A DNA stretch of 64,000 nt from Trinickia dinghuensis (lineage in GTDB: Bacteria > Pseudomonadota > Gammaproteobacteria > Burkholderiales > Burkholderiaceae), in assembly GCF_003367175.1 (NCBI RefSeq), contig NZ_QRGA01000006.1:248001-312000 (forward strand), given 5' to 3'. Positions 35,264 through 45,153 of this stretch are shown here, piece by piece. A model generated the notes under the pieces. The model worked only from the letters and a program-made list of their open reading frames with translations. It was not told the DNA's origin and ran no database searches. The position numbers and the translations under genes are program-made. How positions within the stretch are numbered: position 1 is the stretch's first letter; the number at the start of each line of letters is the position of its first letter.

Positions 35264-35550
35264 TGGCCCCCTTGCGAGCGTACCGAAATTCAGCGAAGAA
35301 GATGATGTTATCGCGTCGGCGAACGCTACCGAAACTGGATTGGCTGCGTATTTTTACACCTCGGACATCGCTCGGGCGTTCCGCGTGATGGAGGCCCTCA
35401 AATGTGGCTTGATCGGCATCAACGAGAGCCTCGTATTCACTGAAGTCGCACCCTTCGGCGGAACAGCAATCTGGGTTCGGTCGTGAAGGATCGAACTGCG
35501 GAATTGACGAGTATCTTGAGTCGAAATACGTCTGCTTTGGAAATCTCTGA
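35264..35550 (+). pseudogene. C-terminal fragment of a succinate-semialdehyde dehydrogenase gene, frameshifted
   Basis: The frame reads GPLASVPKFSEEDDVIASANATETGLAAYFYTSD..., then [19 protein letters not shown], which is the C-terminal quarter of GabD-type dehydrogenases. After APFGG (about 35460) the frame is lost. The shifted frame continues correctly as [26 protein letters not shown] and stops at 35548-35550. The catalytic Cys domain is absent. It is not a piece of the intact dehydrogenase at 60126, which differs throughout. The 634-base interval 34950-35583 contains only this fragment, the AraC fragment, the hairpin and the MFS promoter. Confidence 0.8.
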
Positions 35551-35583
35551 CGTGACTCTGCTCGAATCAGGAATCGAGCTTGC

Positions 35584-36390
35584 TCATGGGAACCCCATGC
35601 CCGCAAACGCAAGCGTCGGGACATCGACGATAGTCGCTCCGCCATCCGCAACGACGACCGCGCCATTCACATAGCTCGCATCGCCGGAGGCAAGGAATGC
35701 GATCACGGACGCAACCTCGCTCGGGGCTGCGGCGCGTTCGAGCGGCACATCGCACGTAGCGAGCGCATACGCCTCATCGAGCGTCTCGATGCCGCGCAGC
35801 TCCATCAGCGCCTGCATTTCACCGTCCGCCATCTCGGTACGTACCCAGCCTGGACATACCGCATTCGTGCGCACACCGCGGCGGCCGTAGTCGCGCGCGA
35901 GCGAGCGGGCAAGCCCGATCAGCGCGTGCTTGACGGTGACATAGCCGGCTGCGTCGGGGCCGGCGGCAAGGCCAGCAATCGAACTCACGACCACGATTGC
36001 ACCGCGGCTTTCAAGCAACATCGGCAGCGCTTCGCGCGTGATGACGAACGCCGTATCGAGGTTCGCCCTGCAGGCTAGGCGCCAGTCTTCGTCGGTGGTG
36101 TCGCCGATCGCGCCGAGACCAAAGCCGCCGGCGTTCGCCACGACGACGTCGAGCCGTCCATGATGCGCGATAATCCGAGCCAGTGCGTCGCGCACTTGAA
36201 CCGGGTCCGCCGAATCGGCGCACAGCGCAGTCGCTCCGGTTGCGCGCGCGACTGCATCGAGCGGCGCCTTCCTCCTGCCCAGCACGTAGACGTGCGCCCC
36301 TTCGTCGCGTAGCCTTGCCGCCGTTGCTGCGCCGATGCCCGTCCCGCCACCTGTGATGAGTGCAACGCGACCGTCGAAACGCGGCTTCAT
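35584..36390 (-). CDS. Short-chain dehydrogenase/reductase (last gene of the MoaF operon)
   Basis: 268-aa classical SDR. TGGGTGIG lies at residues 13-20, NAG in VVVANAGGFG, and Y150-x3-K154 in GYVTVKHAL with Ser in VVSSIAG. The ATG at 36390 overlaps the MoaF stop by four bases (ATGA), so the two are translationally coupled. LGRRKA after the nucleotide motif suggests NADP. It is one of two SDRs in the operon (the other is at 37271), which probably oxidise or reduce successive intermediates. The substrate is unknown. Confidence 0.88.
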   Translation of the reverse strand: MKPRFDGRVALITGGGTGIGAATAARLRDEGAHVYVLGRRKAPLDAVARATGATALCADSADPVQVRDALARIIAHHGRLDVVVANAGGFGLGAIGDTTDEDWRLACRANLDTAFVITREALPMLLESRGAIVVVSSIAGLAAGPDAAGYVTVKHALIGLARSLARDYGRRGVRTNAVCPGWVRTEMADGEMQALMELRGIETLDEAYALATCDVPLERAAAPSEVASVIAFLASGDASYVNGAVVVADGGATIVDVPTLAFAGMGFP

Positions 36391-37199
36391 TGCTGCACCT
36401 CGGTCGTGTTGAGCACCGTCGCGTAAGCGCCGACCGGAAAGTTGGCGAGTTCGCCGAAATCGTCTCCGGCGTAGCCGAGTATCTTGCCTGTCGTTTTTCC
36501 GGCATCGAGATCGATCATGATGACGCCCAACGTCGGCACGGTCTTCTCGCGCCATACGAACAGATAAAGCCCATCGCGAATCTTGCGATAGTGGCAGCGA
36601 TCCGCATCGGCGAGTCCTTTCTCGATGCCGGAAACGCAATGCCACACGTACATCTCTTCGTTTAAATACACGTGCTCATAGCATTCGTGCGGGTTGTAAC
36701 GGTACTGCACGCGTTTGCCGACGAGTTCGGCGGTGGCTTCGTGCGTCGGAGATTCGGCATCGAAACGACCATCGATGACGCCCGGGAATATCTGCGCGTC
36801 CACTGCGGTCAGCTCGCGATTGCGCCGCACCCGCTCGATGGCAGGAATGCTCGCGCTCGCCTCGTCCGGCAAGGTGCCGATGACGACCGTCGCGATGCCA
36901 GGTTGCAAATCGAGCACCAGACTGACCGATGTCGCCCGTACCGACGACTTGATGAAATCGACGAAGTAGATTCCGGGCCGCGGCGATGTCGCCTGGTAGG
37001 CATCGGTGCCCGACTCGCCGGTTCCTTTGACAGTCCAGGTCAACGTCTTATCGTCGATGAAGGCATGCGTGACCACGTTGAAGCCGAAATCGATATCGTA
37101 CGAATGTCCGGCGAGATCGGCCACCGGCCGCAGTGCATTGCTCGACTCGGCGAAGCTCTTGCCAAGGTCGCCGACGGAAATCCAGTTGGTTTCGTTCAT
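36387..37199 (-). CDS. MoaF-domain protein
   Basis: 270 aa with the MoaF N-terminal part (NWISVGDLGKSFAESSNALRPVADLAG; DFGFNVVTHAFID) and C-terminal part (RVQYRYNPHECYEHVYLNEEMYVWHCVSGIEKG). MoaF was first seen in the Klebsiella monoamine-inducible regulon and its chemistry is unresolved. The fold is thought to be a calycin-like beta-barrel, related in shape to phenolic acid decarboxylases. Conserved His, Glu and Tyr in PHECYEHVY suggest a small-molecule enzyme rather than a carrier. It lies between two SDRs with coupled overlap to the downstream one. The start ATG 37199 has only a weak ribosome-binding site. Confidence 0.85.
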   Translation of the reverse strand: MNETNWISVGDLGKSFAESSNALRPVADLAGHSYDIDFGFNVVTHAFIDDKTLTWTVKGTGESGTDAYQATSPRPGIYFVDFIKSSVRATSVSLVLDLQPGIATVVIGTLPDEASASIPAIERVRRNRELTAVDAQIFPGVIDGRFDAESPTHEATAELVGKRVQYRYNPHECYEHVYLNEEMYVWHCVSGIEKGLADADRCHYRKIRDGLYLFVWREKTVPTLGVIMIDLDAGKTTGKILGYAGDDFGELANFPVGAYATVLNTTEVQQ

Positions 37200-37270
37200 G
37201 TAAAACACCCTAGAAATTGAAGCTTGAACGGAGAGGTTTGTAGAAGGCCCATCAGGGGTTCTCGCCTCGA

Positions 37271-38035
37271 TCAGTCGAAGGCAATCTCGGGAAACCCGGA
37301 GCGCACGGCGTAGCCGAAGTCCAGCACCGCAGCCGTCCCGTTGGCGGGCGAGCTGACCGGCGATGCAAGAAAGAGCACGTGGCGTGCAACGTCCTCCGGC
37401 GCCATAGCGGGAATGCCGGTCCCATCGAAGCCGCGCGCCTCGACGCCAAGGTCTCGACGCGACATCGGCGTATCGACCACACTCGGGCATACGCTATTCA
37501 CACGCACGGACGGATGATCGACGCTCAGGCCTTTTGCCAGCATCAACGCAGCCGCTTTCGACGTGCAGTAAGGCGTCATGCCGGCGGTGGCGAAAAGGCT
37601 GCTATCGGATGCAACGAGCACGATAGTGCTGCCGCCGCGCGCTTCGAGATACGGCAGCGCATGTTTAGCGCTCAAGAACACGCCGCGAATATTGACCGCC
37701 ATGACGCGATCCCATTCGCTCTGCTCGATATCGATGACGCGCTTGCCGACGGGGCCGGAAATACCGGCGCACGCGATCAGCGAATCGATAGCTTTGAATC
37801 GATCGACGACAGCGCCGATTGCCGCGGATACCGACCGCTCGTCGGTGACATCGGTGGGAACGACCATAAAATTCATGTCACCGAACTGGCCGATCAAAGC
37901 CTGCCCCAACTCGACGTTGGCATCGAGAACCGCGACGCGCGCACCTTCCTGAAGCGCCGCGTGCGCGCAGGCCTTGCCAATGCCCGAGGCACCGCCAGTC
38001 ACAACAATGACTTTGCCGGTAAGACCGAGATTCAT
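37271..38035 (-). CDS. Short-chain dehydrogenase/reductase
   Basis: 254-aa SDR with TGGASGIG at residues 13-20, Asp in AVLDANVE (NAD preference), CAGIS, and Y156-x3-K160 (PYCTSKAA). A Ser in LVASDSS completes the triad. The ATG overlaps the amidase stop by four bases (ATGA), coupling it to the amidase. The MoaF gene follows 71 bases later. Together with the amidase it suggests hydrolysis of an amide or ester followed by oxidation of an alcohol. The substrate is unknown. Confidence 0.88.
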   Translation of the reverse strand: MNLGLTGKVIVVTGGASGIGKACAHAALQEGARVAVLDANVELGQALIGQFGDMNFMVVPTDVTDERSVSAAIGAVVDRFKAIDSLIACAGISGPVGKRVIDIEQSEWDRVMAVNIRGVFLSAKHALPYLEARGGSTIVLVASDSSLFATAGMTPYCTSKAAALMLAKGLSVDHPSVRVNSVCPSVVDTPMSRRDLGVEARGFDGTGIPAMAPEDVARHVLFLASPVSSPANGTAAVLDFGYAVRSGFPEIAFD

Positions 38036-39510
38036 TCGGATGCTCCCACGGGAGCTTGCATGGCGGATTCCGCTCGAATCCCCGGCACGCGCGCCGCCCA
38101 CGGCGCGGCTGTTTCGAGCTGCGCGGCAAGCGAGAACAGCAGCGCTTCGGCACCGAACGCTCCCGCGAATTGACTGCCGATCGGCAAACCGTCATCGTTC
38201 CAGTACAGAGGGACCGACATCGCCGGCTGACCGGTTGCGTTGAACCACGCGGTGAACGGTGAAAACCGATGAGAACGATCGATGACCTCGTCCAGCGTGA
38301 GTGAGTCGTCGTCGACTGCAAGTTCGGCCGGGGGCAGCGGCGGGCTCGCGAGCGTTGGCGTCAGCAACACGTCATAGCGCTCCATGAGCCGCCCGAACGT
38401 CCGCCCGAGTGCATGGATCCAATCGACGGCTGCCGCGTATTGCGCGCCCGACACCCCGCCCTTGTCGCGCACGATGATGCGCGTGCGTGCCTCGATCTCG
38501 TCGTCGTGCACGGGATAGCCGCGCTGAAGAGCGATACCCTCAAAGAGTGCCTTGGTCTGCGCACCGATGATCGCGAACACGTGATTATAAAAGGCATGCG
38601 AATCGACCGGACTATCAACCGGCTCGACGTGATGGCCGAGCGAAGTCAACAGCGTCACCGTATGCTCGAGCGCGGCGCGGCACGCGGGGGCCACCGGCCA
38701 TGGCGGCGCATGGTCGATGACGGCGATGCGCAGACGTCCGGGATCGCGCCGCGTCGCAGACAGGAATGTATCGGCTTGATGTGGAGCCGCGTACGGCGCA
38801 CCGACGTCGGCGCCGGCAGTGAGATCGAGCAGCGCGGCGCTGTCGCGCACCGATCGCGTAATCGCATGGTTGATGCCCATGCCGGCCCAGCCCTCGCCGA
38901 CCATCGGCCCGATCGGCGTGCGGCCACGCGTAGGCTTAAGCCCGAACACACCGCAGCACGATGCAGGCACGCGCAACGAACCACCGCCGTCGTTGCCGTG
39001 AGCAAACGGAATCGCACGCGCGGCAACCAGGGCCGCAGCGGCACCGCTCGAGCCACCGGCCGTTACGCCCGGATGCCACGGATTGCGCGTCGTGCCGAAA
39101 CGAGCGGACGAGGTGCAGTACGACGTTCCGAATTCCGGCGAGAGCGAGGTGCCGAAAATGGGGATGCCGGCGCGCTTGAGGCGCGCGACCAGTTCACCGT
39201 CGAAGTCCGGGAGATACTCGCCGAACAGGTGCGAACCATTCGCCATGCGTGCGCCCCGCACCGGCATGAACAAATCCTTGATCAATGTCGGTACGCCGGC
39301 AAGCACGCTTTCGCGTCCGGTAACCGATGCCGCAGCCACGCGCGCCGGCTCGTCGAGCCGTTCGGCCAGCGCATTTAGCACCGGATTCACTGCGTCCACG
39401 TTAGCCTGTGCGGCGGCGAGCAACTCCGCCGCGGTCACTTCCTTGCCGCGCACGAGTTCGGCAAGCGCAATGCCGTCATGCGTGGCGAGGAGCGTTCGAA
39501 AGTCGTTCAT
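38032..39510 (-). CDS. Amidase-signature family hydrolase
   Basis: 492 aa with the full amidase-signature Ser-cisSer-Lys triad: K78 (TLIKDLF), S154 (AGGSSGA) and nucleophile S178 (NDGGGSLRVP), at the usual 24-residue spacing. The family hydrolyses carboxamides, including aryl and aliphatic amides, in the cytoplasm. It lacks a GatB partner, and the operon is catabolic, so it is not GatA. It lies between an MFS carrier and an SDR, in the order outer-membrane channel, MFS, amidase, SDR, MoaF, SDR. This suggests an imported amide whose acid or amine part is oxidised by the following genes. Confidence 0.92.
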   Translation of the reverse strand: MNDFRTLLATHDGIALAELVRGKEVTAAELLAAAQANVDAVNPVLNALAERLDEPARVAAASVTGRESVLAGVPTLIKDLFMPVRGARMANGSHLFGEYLPDFDGELVARLKRAGIPIFGTSLSPEFGTSYCTSSARFGTTRNPWHPGVTAGGSSGAAAALVAARAIPFAHGNDGGGSLRVPASCCGVFGLKPTRGRTPIGPMVGEGWAGMGINHAITRSVRDSAALLDLTAGADVGAPYAAPHQADTFLSATRRDPGRLRIAVIDHAPPWPVAPACRAALEHTVTLLTSLGHHVEPVDSPVDSHAFYNHVFAIIGAQTKALFEGIALQRGYPVHDDEIEARTRIIVRDKGGVSGAQYAAAVDWIHALGRTFGRLMERYDVLLTPTLASPPLPPAELAVDDDSLTLDEVIDRSHRFSPFTAWFNATGQPAMSVPLYWNDDGLPIGSQFAGAFGAEALLFSLAAQLETAAPWAARVPGIRAESAMQAPVGASE

Positions 39511-39549
39511 GGATGTTTTCGCTTATCGAGAGAATGAAGCATCGGTTCG

Positions 39550-40776
39550 TCACGCGTCGTCACGCGAACGCAGAGCACTCGGCAGCCATAGCAGCGCGAC
39601 TACGGCCGCACCCACGGCGATCGCGACGATCGACGGCCGCAAGCCACCGAAAGCGCCCATGCCCGACAGCACGACGAGCGGGCTCACGAACTGCCCGAGG
39701 TAGAGTGCCGCGGTGAAGCCGCCCAGGCCACGACCGCGCGTGGACAGCGGCAGCTTTCGCATCAGCGGCAGGATCGAGTTGGGCACGAGCAAGCCCGCAC
39801 CGAAGCCATGAATCACGACCGCGACCAGCACTGCTTTCACGGTGTGGGCATTGGCGAATAGATAAAGGCCCACCGCGAGCAGCGCGAGAAGGATAACGTT
39901 GACGAATCGGCGGCCGACGCCTTTGCGCAGGAACGGCCAGGCGATCGAACCGCCGAGCGTCGAGAGCAAGCCGACGCCGGATGCCATCCCGATCATCGTC
40001 GACGAGTGCTCGCCGATGTCGATCATCAATTGCGGCATCTGCACCGGTACGACGAACGAGCAGATCATCCCGAGGCAGACGAGCAGATAGCCGATTGCGA
40101 GCGTCGGCCCGAGCTTGACGCTCGTCGCCGATGCGCCGTCGTCGTGCGAACTCGCAGTCCGCGCAGCACGCAAGGGCTCCCACAGCACCGATGCGATCGC
40201 GGGCACCAGCAAAATCGGCAGCAGATAGAGGTAGAACGGATAGCGCCACGAATGCTCGCCCGCGGCGCCGCCGATCACGAAAAACGCGGTGCCGACGATG
40301 CCGATCGTCACGACCTGCCGGTTCACGTAGCGCACGCGTGTCTCGCCTTGCCAGTAGTCGCCGATCAGGGTCGTGCAGCACGTCATCACGCACGCTTCGG
40401 CGGCACCGAGCACGAAGCGGCACACGAGGATGGCACCGAGATCGTTCAGCAGCGCCGGCGCCGCGCCCACGAGGCCATACACGAGCGTGGCCAGCAACAG
40501 CAGCATCTTGCGGCCTACGCGATCGGCAAGCCAGCCGGCGAGCGGCGCGCACAGCGCGATCGCGAGCGCAGGGCCGGTTGCAACGAGCGGCACGAGCGCA
40601 GCCGCAGCCGGATTGCTCGGAACGAACTCGGCGGCAAGCTTTGGGAGGATCGGCGCAATCATCACCGCGCCCATGATCGTCAGGCTGCTGCCGAGAAGCA
40701 GCACCGCGCCTTGCGCGGCGCCGGGATTCGGACGATCGACGGCTGCCGCCTCGCCCATTGAGGAAAGCTGATTCAT
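39550..40776 (-). CDS. MFS transporter of the amidase/MoaF operon
   Basis: 408-aa twelve-helix carrier of the inner membrane. The loop 2-3 motif is AGWLADRVGRKMLLL; RFVLGAAEACVMTCCTTLIGDYW covers helices 4-5. It lies 39 bases before the amidase and 15 bases behind the outer-membrane channel gene, so it is probably the uptake step for the operon's substrate. A closely related arrangement (MFS inside a catabolic operon) occurs at 49771-50976. Substrate unknown. Confidence 0.88.
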   Translation of the reverse strand: MNQLSSMGEAAAVDRPNPGAAQGAVLLLGSSLTIMGAVMIAPILPKLAAEFVPSNPAAAALVPLVATGPALAIALCAPLAGWLADRVGRKMLLLLATLVYGLVGAAPALLNDLGAILVCRFVLGAAEACVMTCCTTLIGDYWQGETRVRYVNRQVVTIGIVGTAFFVIGGAAGEHSWRYPFYLYLLPILLVPAIASVLWEPLRAARTASSHDDGASATSVKLGPTLAIGYLLVCLGMICSFVVPVQMPQLMIDIGEHSSTMIGMASGVGLLSTLGGSIAWPFLRKGVGRRFVNVILLALLAVGLYLFANAHTVKAVLVAVVIHGFGAGLLVPNSILPLMRKLPLSTRGRGLGGFTAALYLGQFVSPLVVLSGMGAFGGLRPSIVAIAVGAAVVALLWLPSALRSRDDA

Positions 40777-40791
40777 CGATTGACTCCGGTG

Positions 40792-41742
40792 TCAAAACGA
40801 AATGGCGGCGCGTAATGCGATCTGATAACCCTCGCTGCGGTTCTGCGCGCCGAATTCCTTGTAGGCATGCAGCCACAATGCGGGCTTGCCCGGCTCGAAG
40901 AAGCTGATCGCGGGCCCAAGCGCGTTGACGCTCGAGCGGTTGCCATCGACGTTCGGGCCGTGATCGTTGCTCAACTGACGGTAGATGTAACCGCCCACTC
41001 CGGCGGTGAATGGACCGATGTGCTGCCCGAGCGCGAACTCATCGCGAAACTCCGTCCCGCTGCGATAATCGGTGGCGTGGTTAGTCGTGTTCTGGTCGAT
41101 TTCGATGCTCGTCGAGACCTCGAAGCCGCTGTTGGTGATATAGGTCGCGCCGACGATCGGCGAGAACGTCCAGTGGTTCGAACCGGGATTAAAGAGCCGC
41201 GATGCCTGATACGAGCCGGTCGGAGCCTGGACCTGGAACGCAACGTTGACGAAGAGATTGCGCGACGACCACGCGAGAATCAGCGGTTGAAAATCGGCGT
41301 CGCCGATGTTGGTCGGATCGGCGGACAGCGGGATTGTGCCGACAGGCGTCGACGCATTCAAATGCCCGTTCATGTTCAGGAACGGGACGACCGCACCGAA
41401 GCCGACATTCGCTCCGAGCAGCTTCGTATTCGTCATCCGGATATAAGCCAGGCTCCACGATGCGACGTTGAGCGCGAAGGCGTTCGGCACGCCGTTGCCA
41501 TTGCCGTCCTTCAGCGTATGGGCCGAATAGAACGCAAAGCGCGTCGCCAAGGTGCCATCGGGCGTGGGCGGCGGCATGATGCCGGCGCCGAAATCGAATA
41601 CGCCGAACGAGGTGGTGGGCGCCCCGTTCTCCGTGGCCTGAGCGGCCGTGCTGAAAAGGATCGCCGCGCATGCGCCAATTGCGGCGGCGGTATCGGCCGT
41701 GCGGCGTCGAACGGCCGCCCGCCGGGGTCTCCTGGTTGTCAT
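40792..41742 (-). CDS. Outer-membrane channel, MetA-pathway phenol-degradation family
   Basis: 316 aa with a basic N-terminus, a hydrophobic signal segment (AAIGACAAILFSTAAQA) and a long beta-strand-rich region ending ALRAAISF, with the terminal aromatic residue typical of outer-membrane barrels. Alternating patterns such as FVNVAFQVQAPTGSYQASRLFNPGSNHWTFSP are characteristic of the SphA/MetA-like transporter family (PF13557). These accompany aromatic degradation operons and probably import hydrophobic compounds. First structural gene of the operon, 80 bases downstream of the AraC gene. A related protein is encoded at 54803-55717. Confidence 0.85.
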   Translation of the reverse strand: MTTRRPRRAAVRRRTADTAAAIGACAAILFSTAAQATENGAPTTSFGVFDFGAGIMPPPTPDGTLATRFAFYSAHTLKDGNGNGVPNAFALNVASWSLAYIRMTNTKLLGANVGFGAVVPFLNMNGHLNASTPVGTIPLSADPTNIGDADFQPLILAWSSRNLFVNVAFQVQAPTGSYQASRLFNPGSNHWTFSPIVGATYITNSGFEVSTSIEIDQNTTNHATDYRSGTEFRDEFALGQHIGPFTAGVGGYIYRQLSNDHGPNVDGNRSSVNALGPAISFFEPGKPALWLHAYKEFGAQNRSEGYQIALRAAISF

Positions 41743-41822
41743 CGTTCCCGTCTCCGTATTTATGGAATGTGTGTACGGAGTCTAAGAACGTTGAAATTTG
41801 GAGCGTTATCCGCTTTTGGCAA

Positions 41823-42860
41823 TTATCGAGGCGGGCGCTTGAGCGTCTGCGACGGCAGCTCGCCAAAGAGCTGCCGGTAGTGGGTAGCGAACCGGCTCAG
41901 GTGCCAGAATCCCCAGCTGAACGCGAGGTCGCTGACCGTTGCAGTCCCTTCCGAGTGGCGCCTGAGCTCGCGCCGCACGGCGTTGAGTCGCAGCACGCGC
42001 AGATAGTAGGCCGGGTGCGTGCCGAGGATTTCCTCGAAGCAGTATTGCAGCTTGCGGCGGCTCGTTCCAACCGCTTGGCAGACATCGAGCACGGTGAACG
42101 GCACGTCGGGCTTTGATGTCACAAGTTCACGCACACGATCGACAACACGCCGCCGCGCGGTCTCGTCCAGGCGGATCGGGGCCTTTTCGGGATCGGCAAT
42201 ATGCGCGAGTTCGAGCAGCAACGTGTCATGTAATGCCTTGCGCGCATGCGGATAGGCGAACGCCGCGGTAGACGCATCCGCCGCCTCGAAACTCGCTAGC
42301 AGGAAAGCCTTTAGCGCCTCGTAATGCGCTCCGCCGAGTGTAACGAGGTAGGTCGCGCGGGCGTCCTCGCGGCCGTCGGGCGAAGCGAACGATGCGAGTT
42401 TGTCGCCCGGTACCGTCAGAATCGCTACATCGTGCTGTTCGGGCGTTCTCAGTTCGGGCTGCGATCTGCTGTTGGAGACGAGTGTCACCCGATCCCTGAG
42501 TTGTGCGCCGCCGCAATACCCCGCTCCCTCGACCTCCAACGGGATGCTGAACGATGTGGCGCGCTCTCGCACCTCACCGCGCTTCAGCAGCGCGCGGTTG
42601 ACGCGCTCGCGCACCAGTTGCACGCCATCGACACGAATCTCGTGAATCTCCCCCCGAAATGGCCCCGGAGAGAGCTGATCCAGATGAAGCGACCAACCAT
42701 CCATGCTCTGGGCGTGCGAATCCACATCGTCGCACTCGAAATGCCGGTTCAACGACGGCGAATCGAGCGTGCCGTCGCCGGTGGCGACAGCTGCGCCGGG
42801 TGTTGCAGACGTTGGCGTAGTGGGATTCATAGGAAAGATATCGGGTCGTCTCGCCGGCAT
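41823..42860 (-). CDS. AraC-family regulator (FeaR-like architecture)
   Basis: 345 aa; ATG 42830 (MNPTTPT) is an alternative start. The N-terminal ~200 residues form an AraC-binding-like domain (FSIPLEVEG, ILTVPGDKLASF), and the C-terminal pair of helix-turn-helix motifs (FTVLDVCQAVGTSRRKLQYCFEEILGTHPAYYLRVLRLNAVRREL; ATVSDLAFSWGFWHLSRFATHYRQLFGELPSQTLKR) occupies about residues 235-345. It lies directly upstream of, and on the same strand as, the channel-MFS-amidase operon, which it probably activates. It is followed upstream by a second AraC gene (pobR) in tandem, 70 bases apart. Confidence 0.9.
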   Translation of the reverse strand: MPARRPDIFPMNPTTPTSATPGAAVATGDGTLDSPSLNRHFECDDVDSHAQSMDGWSLHLDQLSPGPFRGEIHEIRVDGVQLVRERVNRALLKRGEVRERATSFSIPLEVEGAGYCGGAQLRDRVTLVSNSRSQPELRTPEQHDVAILTVPGDKLASFASPDGREDARATYLVTLGGAHYEALKAFLLASFEAADASTAAFAYPHARKALHDTLLLELAHIADPEKAPIRLDETARRRVVDRVRELVTSKPDVPFTVLDVCQAVGTSRRKLQYCFEEILGTHPAYYLRVLRLNAVRRELRRHSEGTATVSDLAFSWGFWHLSRFATHYRQLFGELPSQTLKRPPR

Positions 42861-42930
42861 ATCCTCCAGGGATTAAGAATCCGCGCAATCGGTTCTTGCC
42901 CGGTGTTTGGCGGTGAACCGAATCACCCAC

Positions 42931-43800
42931 CTAACGCTTGCGGAACGTGTTCGGCGTGCCGCCGGTCAGCCGTTTGAAGAAGCGTGTGAAGTAGGCGGGT
43001 TCGGAAAACCCGAGCAGATCGGCGATCTGGCTGACGTTGAGCGTTGTATAGACAAGGTTGCGCTTCGCCTCGAGCAGCAGGCGCTGATGCACGATCGACA
43101 GCGCGTTTTGACCCACGAGGCGCTGGCACACGGCATTCAGATGCACGGCCGTGATACCGAGTTGCGCCGCATAGTCGGCGATGGCGAGATGCTCTCGGTA
43201 GTGTTTTTCCACGAGCTTGGAGAATGCTTGCAGGTGCGATTGACCGCGGTCGCGCCGCTCGCCGGCGCTGGCCTGCCGCGCTTCTTGCCGTGCGACCCAC
43301 ACGACGAGTGCGCTGACTAGCGAGCGCAGCAGCAAATCGCGCGACGGGGCCGGGGTGGCATATTCTAGATCGAGCGTCCTACATAAGGTGTCGAGATAAG
43401 CGCGATCCTTGCCCGCCGGATGACACGCAGGGTATTGGAGGATGGGCCGCTGTGCATCGATCTGCTCCTGAAGCCAATCGACGAGCGGCGCGGCGAGCGT
43501 AATCACGAAGCCGTCGATATCGTGGCTGAAACGGAATCCATGCACGCACAGGGGCGGCACGACCTGAATCGACGGTTTTGCAATCTCCGTGTGCTCGCCT
43601 TCGATGGCGATGATCGCCGATCCCTTCTGCACATACAGAATCTGAGCGAGATCCGCGTGCCGATGCTCGCGGATCTCCCAATCGTGCAGACGGCTGCGCG
43701 CCGGAATCGATTCGCAATGCAGAAGATCGGGCGTGTGCCAATCGTGCCCCTCTCCGTACAGTTTGAAGACGGGGATGTTCTTGAGCGGCGAATAGTCCAT
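42931..43800 (-). CDS. pobR: AraC-family activator of pobA
   Basis: 289 aa. A cupin-like N-terminal sensor ([51 protein letters not shown]) is followed by the double helix-turn-helix ([62 protein letters not shown]). Start ATG 43800. It is divergent from pobA, with 156 bases between, the standard pobR-pobA arrangement in pseudomonads and Burkholderiaceae. It activates pobA in the presence of 4-hydroxybenzoate (family knowledge). The intergenic region shows no repeat I can assign with confidence. Confidence 0.92.
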   Translation of the reverse strand: MDYSPLKNIPVFKLYGEGHDWHTPDLLHCESIPARSRLHDWEIREHRHADLAQILYVQKGSAIIAIEGEHTEIAKPSIQVVPPLCVHGFRFSHDIDGFVITLAAPLVDWLQEQIDAQRPILQYPACHPAGKDRAYLDTLCRTLDLEYATPAPSRDLLLRSLVSALVVWVARQEARQASAGERRDRGQSHLQAFSKLVEKHYREHLAIADYAAQLGITAVHLNAVCQRLVGQNALSIVHQRLLLEAKRNLVYTTLNVSQIADLLGFSEPAYFTRFFKRLTGGTPNTFRKR

Positions 43801-43905
43801 ACGATGCCCTCGCTTCCCCCGCGAGCCTTGCGCGCGGAGGTGAATCCGGCAATCTTTGAAAAGTCCTATTCTATTGCACAAACGTGCCTTCTCTGCGCGG
43901 GATGA

Positions 43906-45141
<1,236 letters not shown>

Positions 45142-45153
45142 GGCCGGGGCAAC

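Noticed and set aside
38032..39510. GatA subunit of aspartyl/glutamyl-tRNA amidotransferase
   Set aside because: No gatB or gatC neighbour, and the gene is embedded in a catabolic operon with overlapping SDR and MFS genes.
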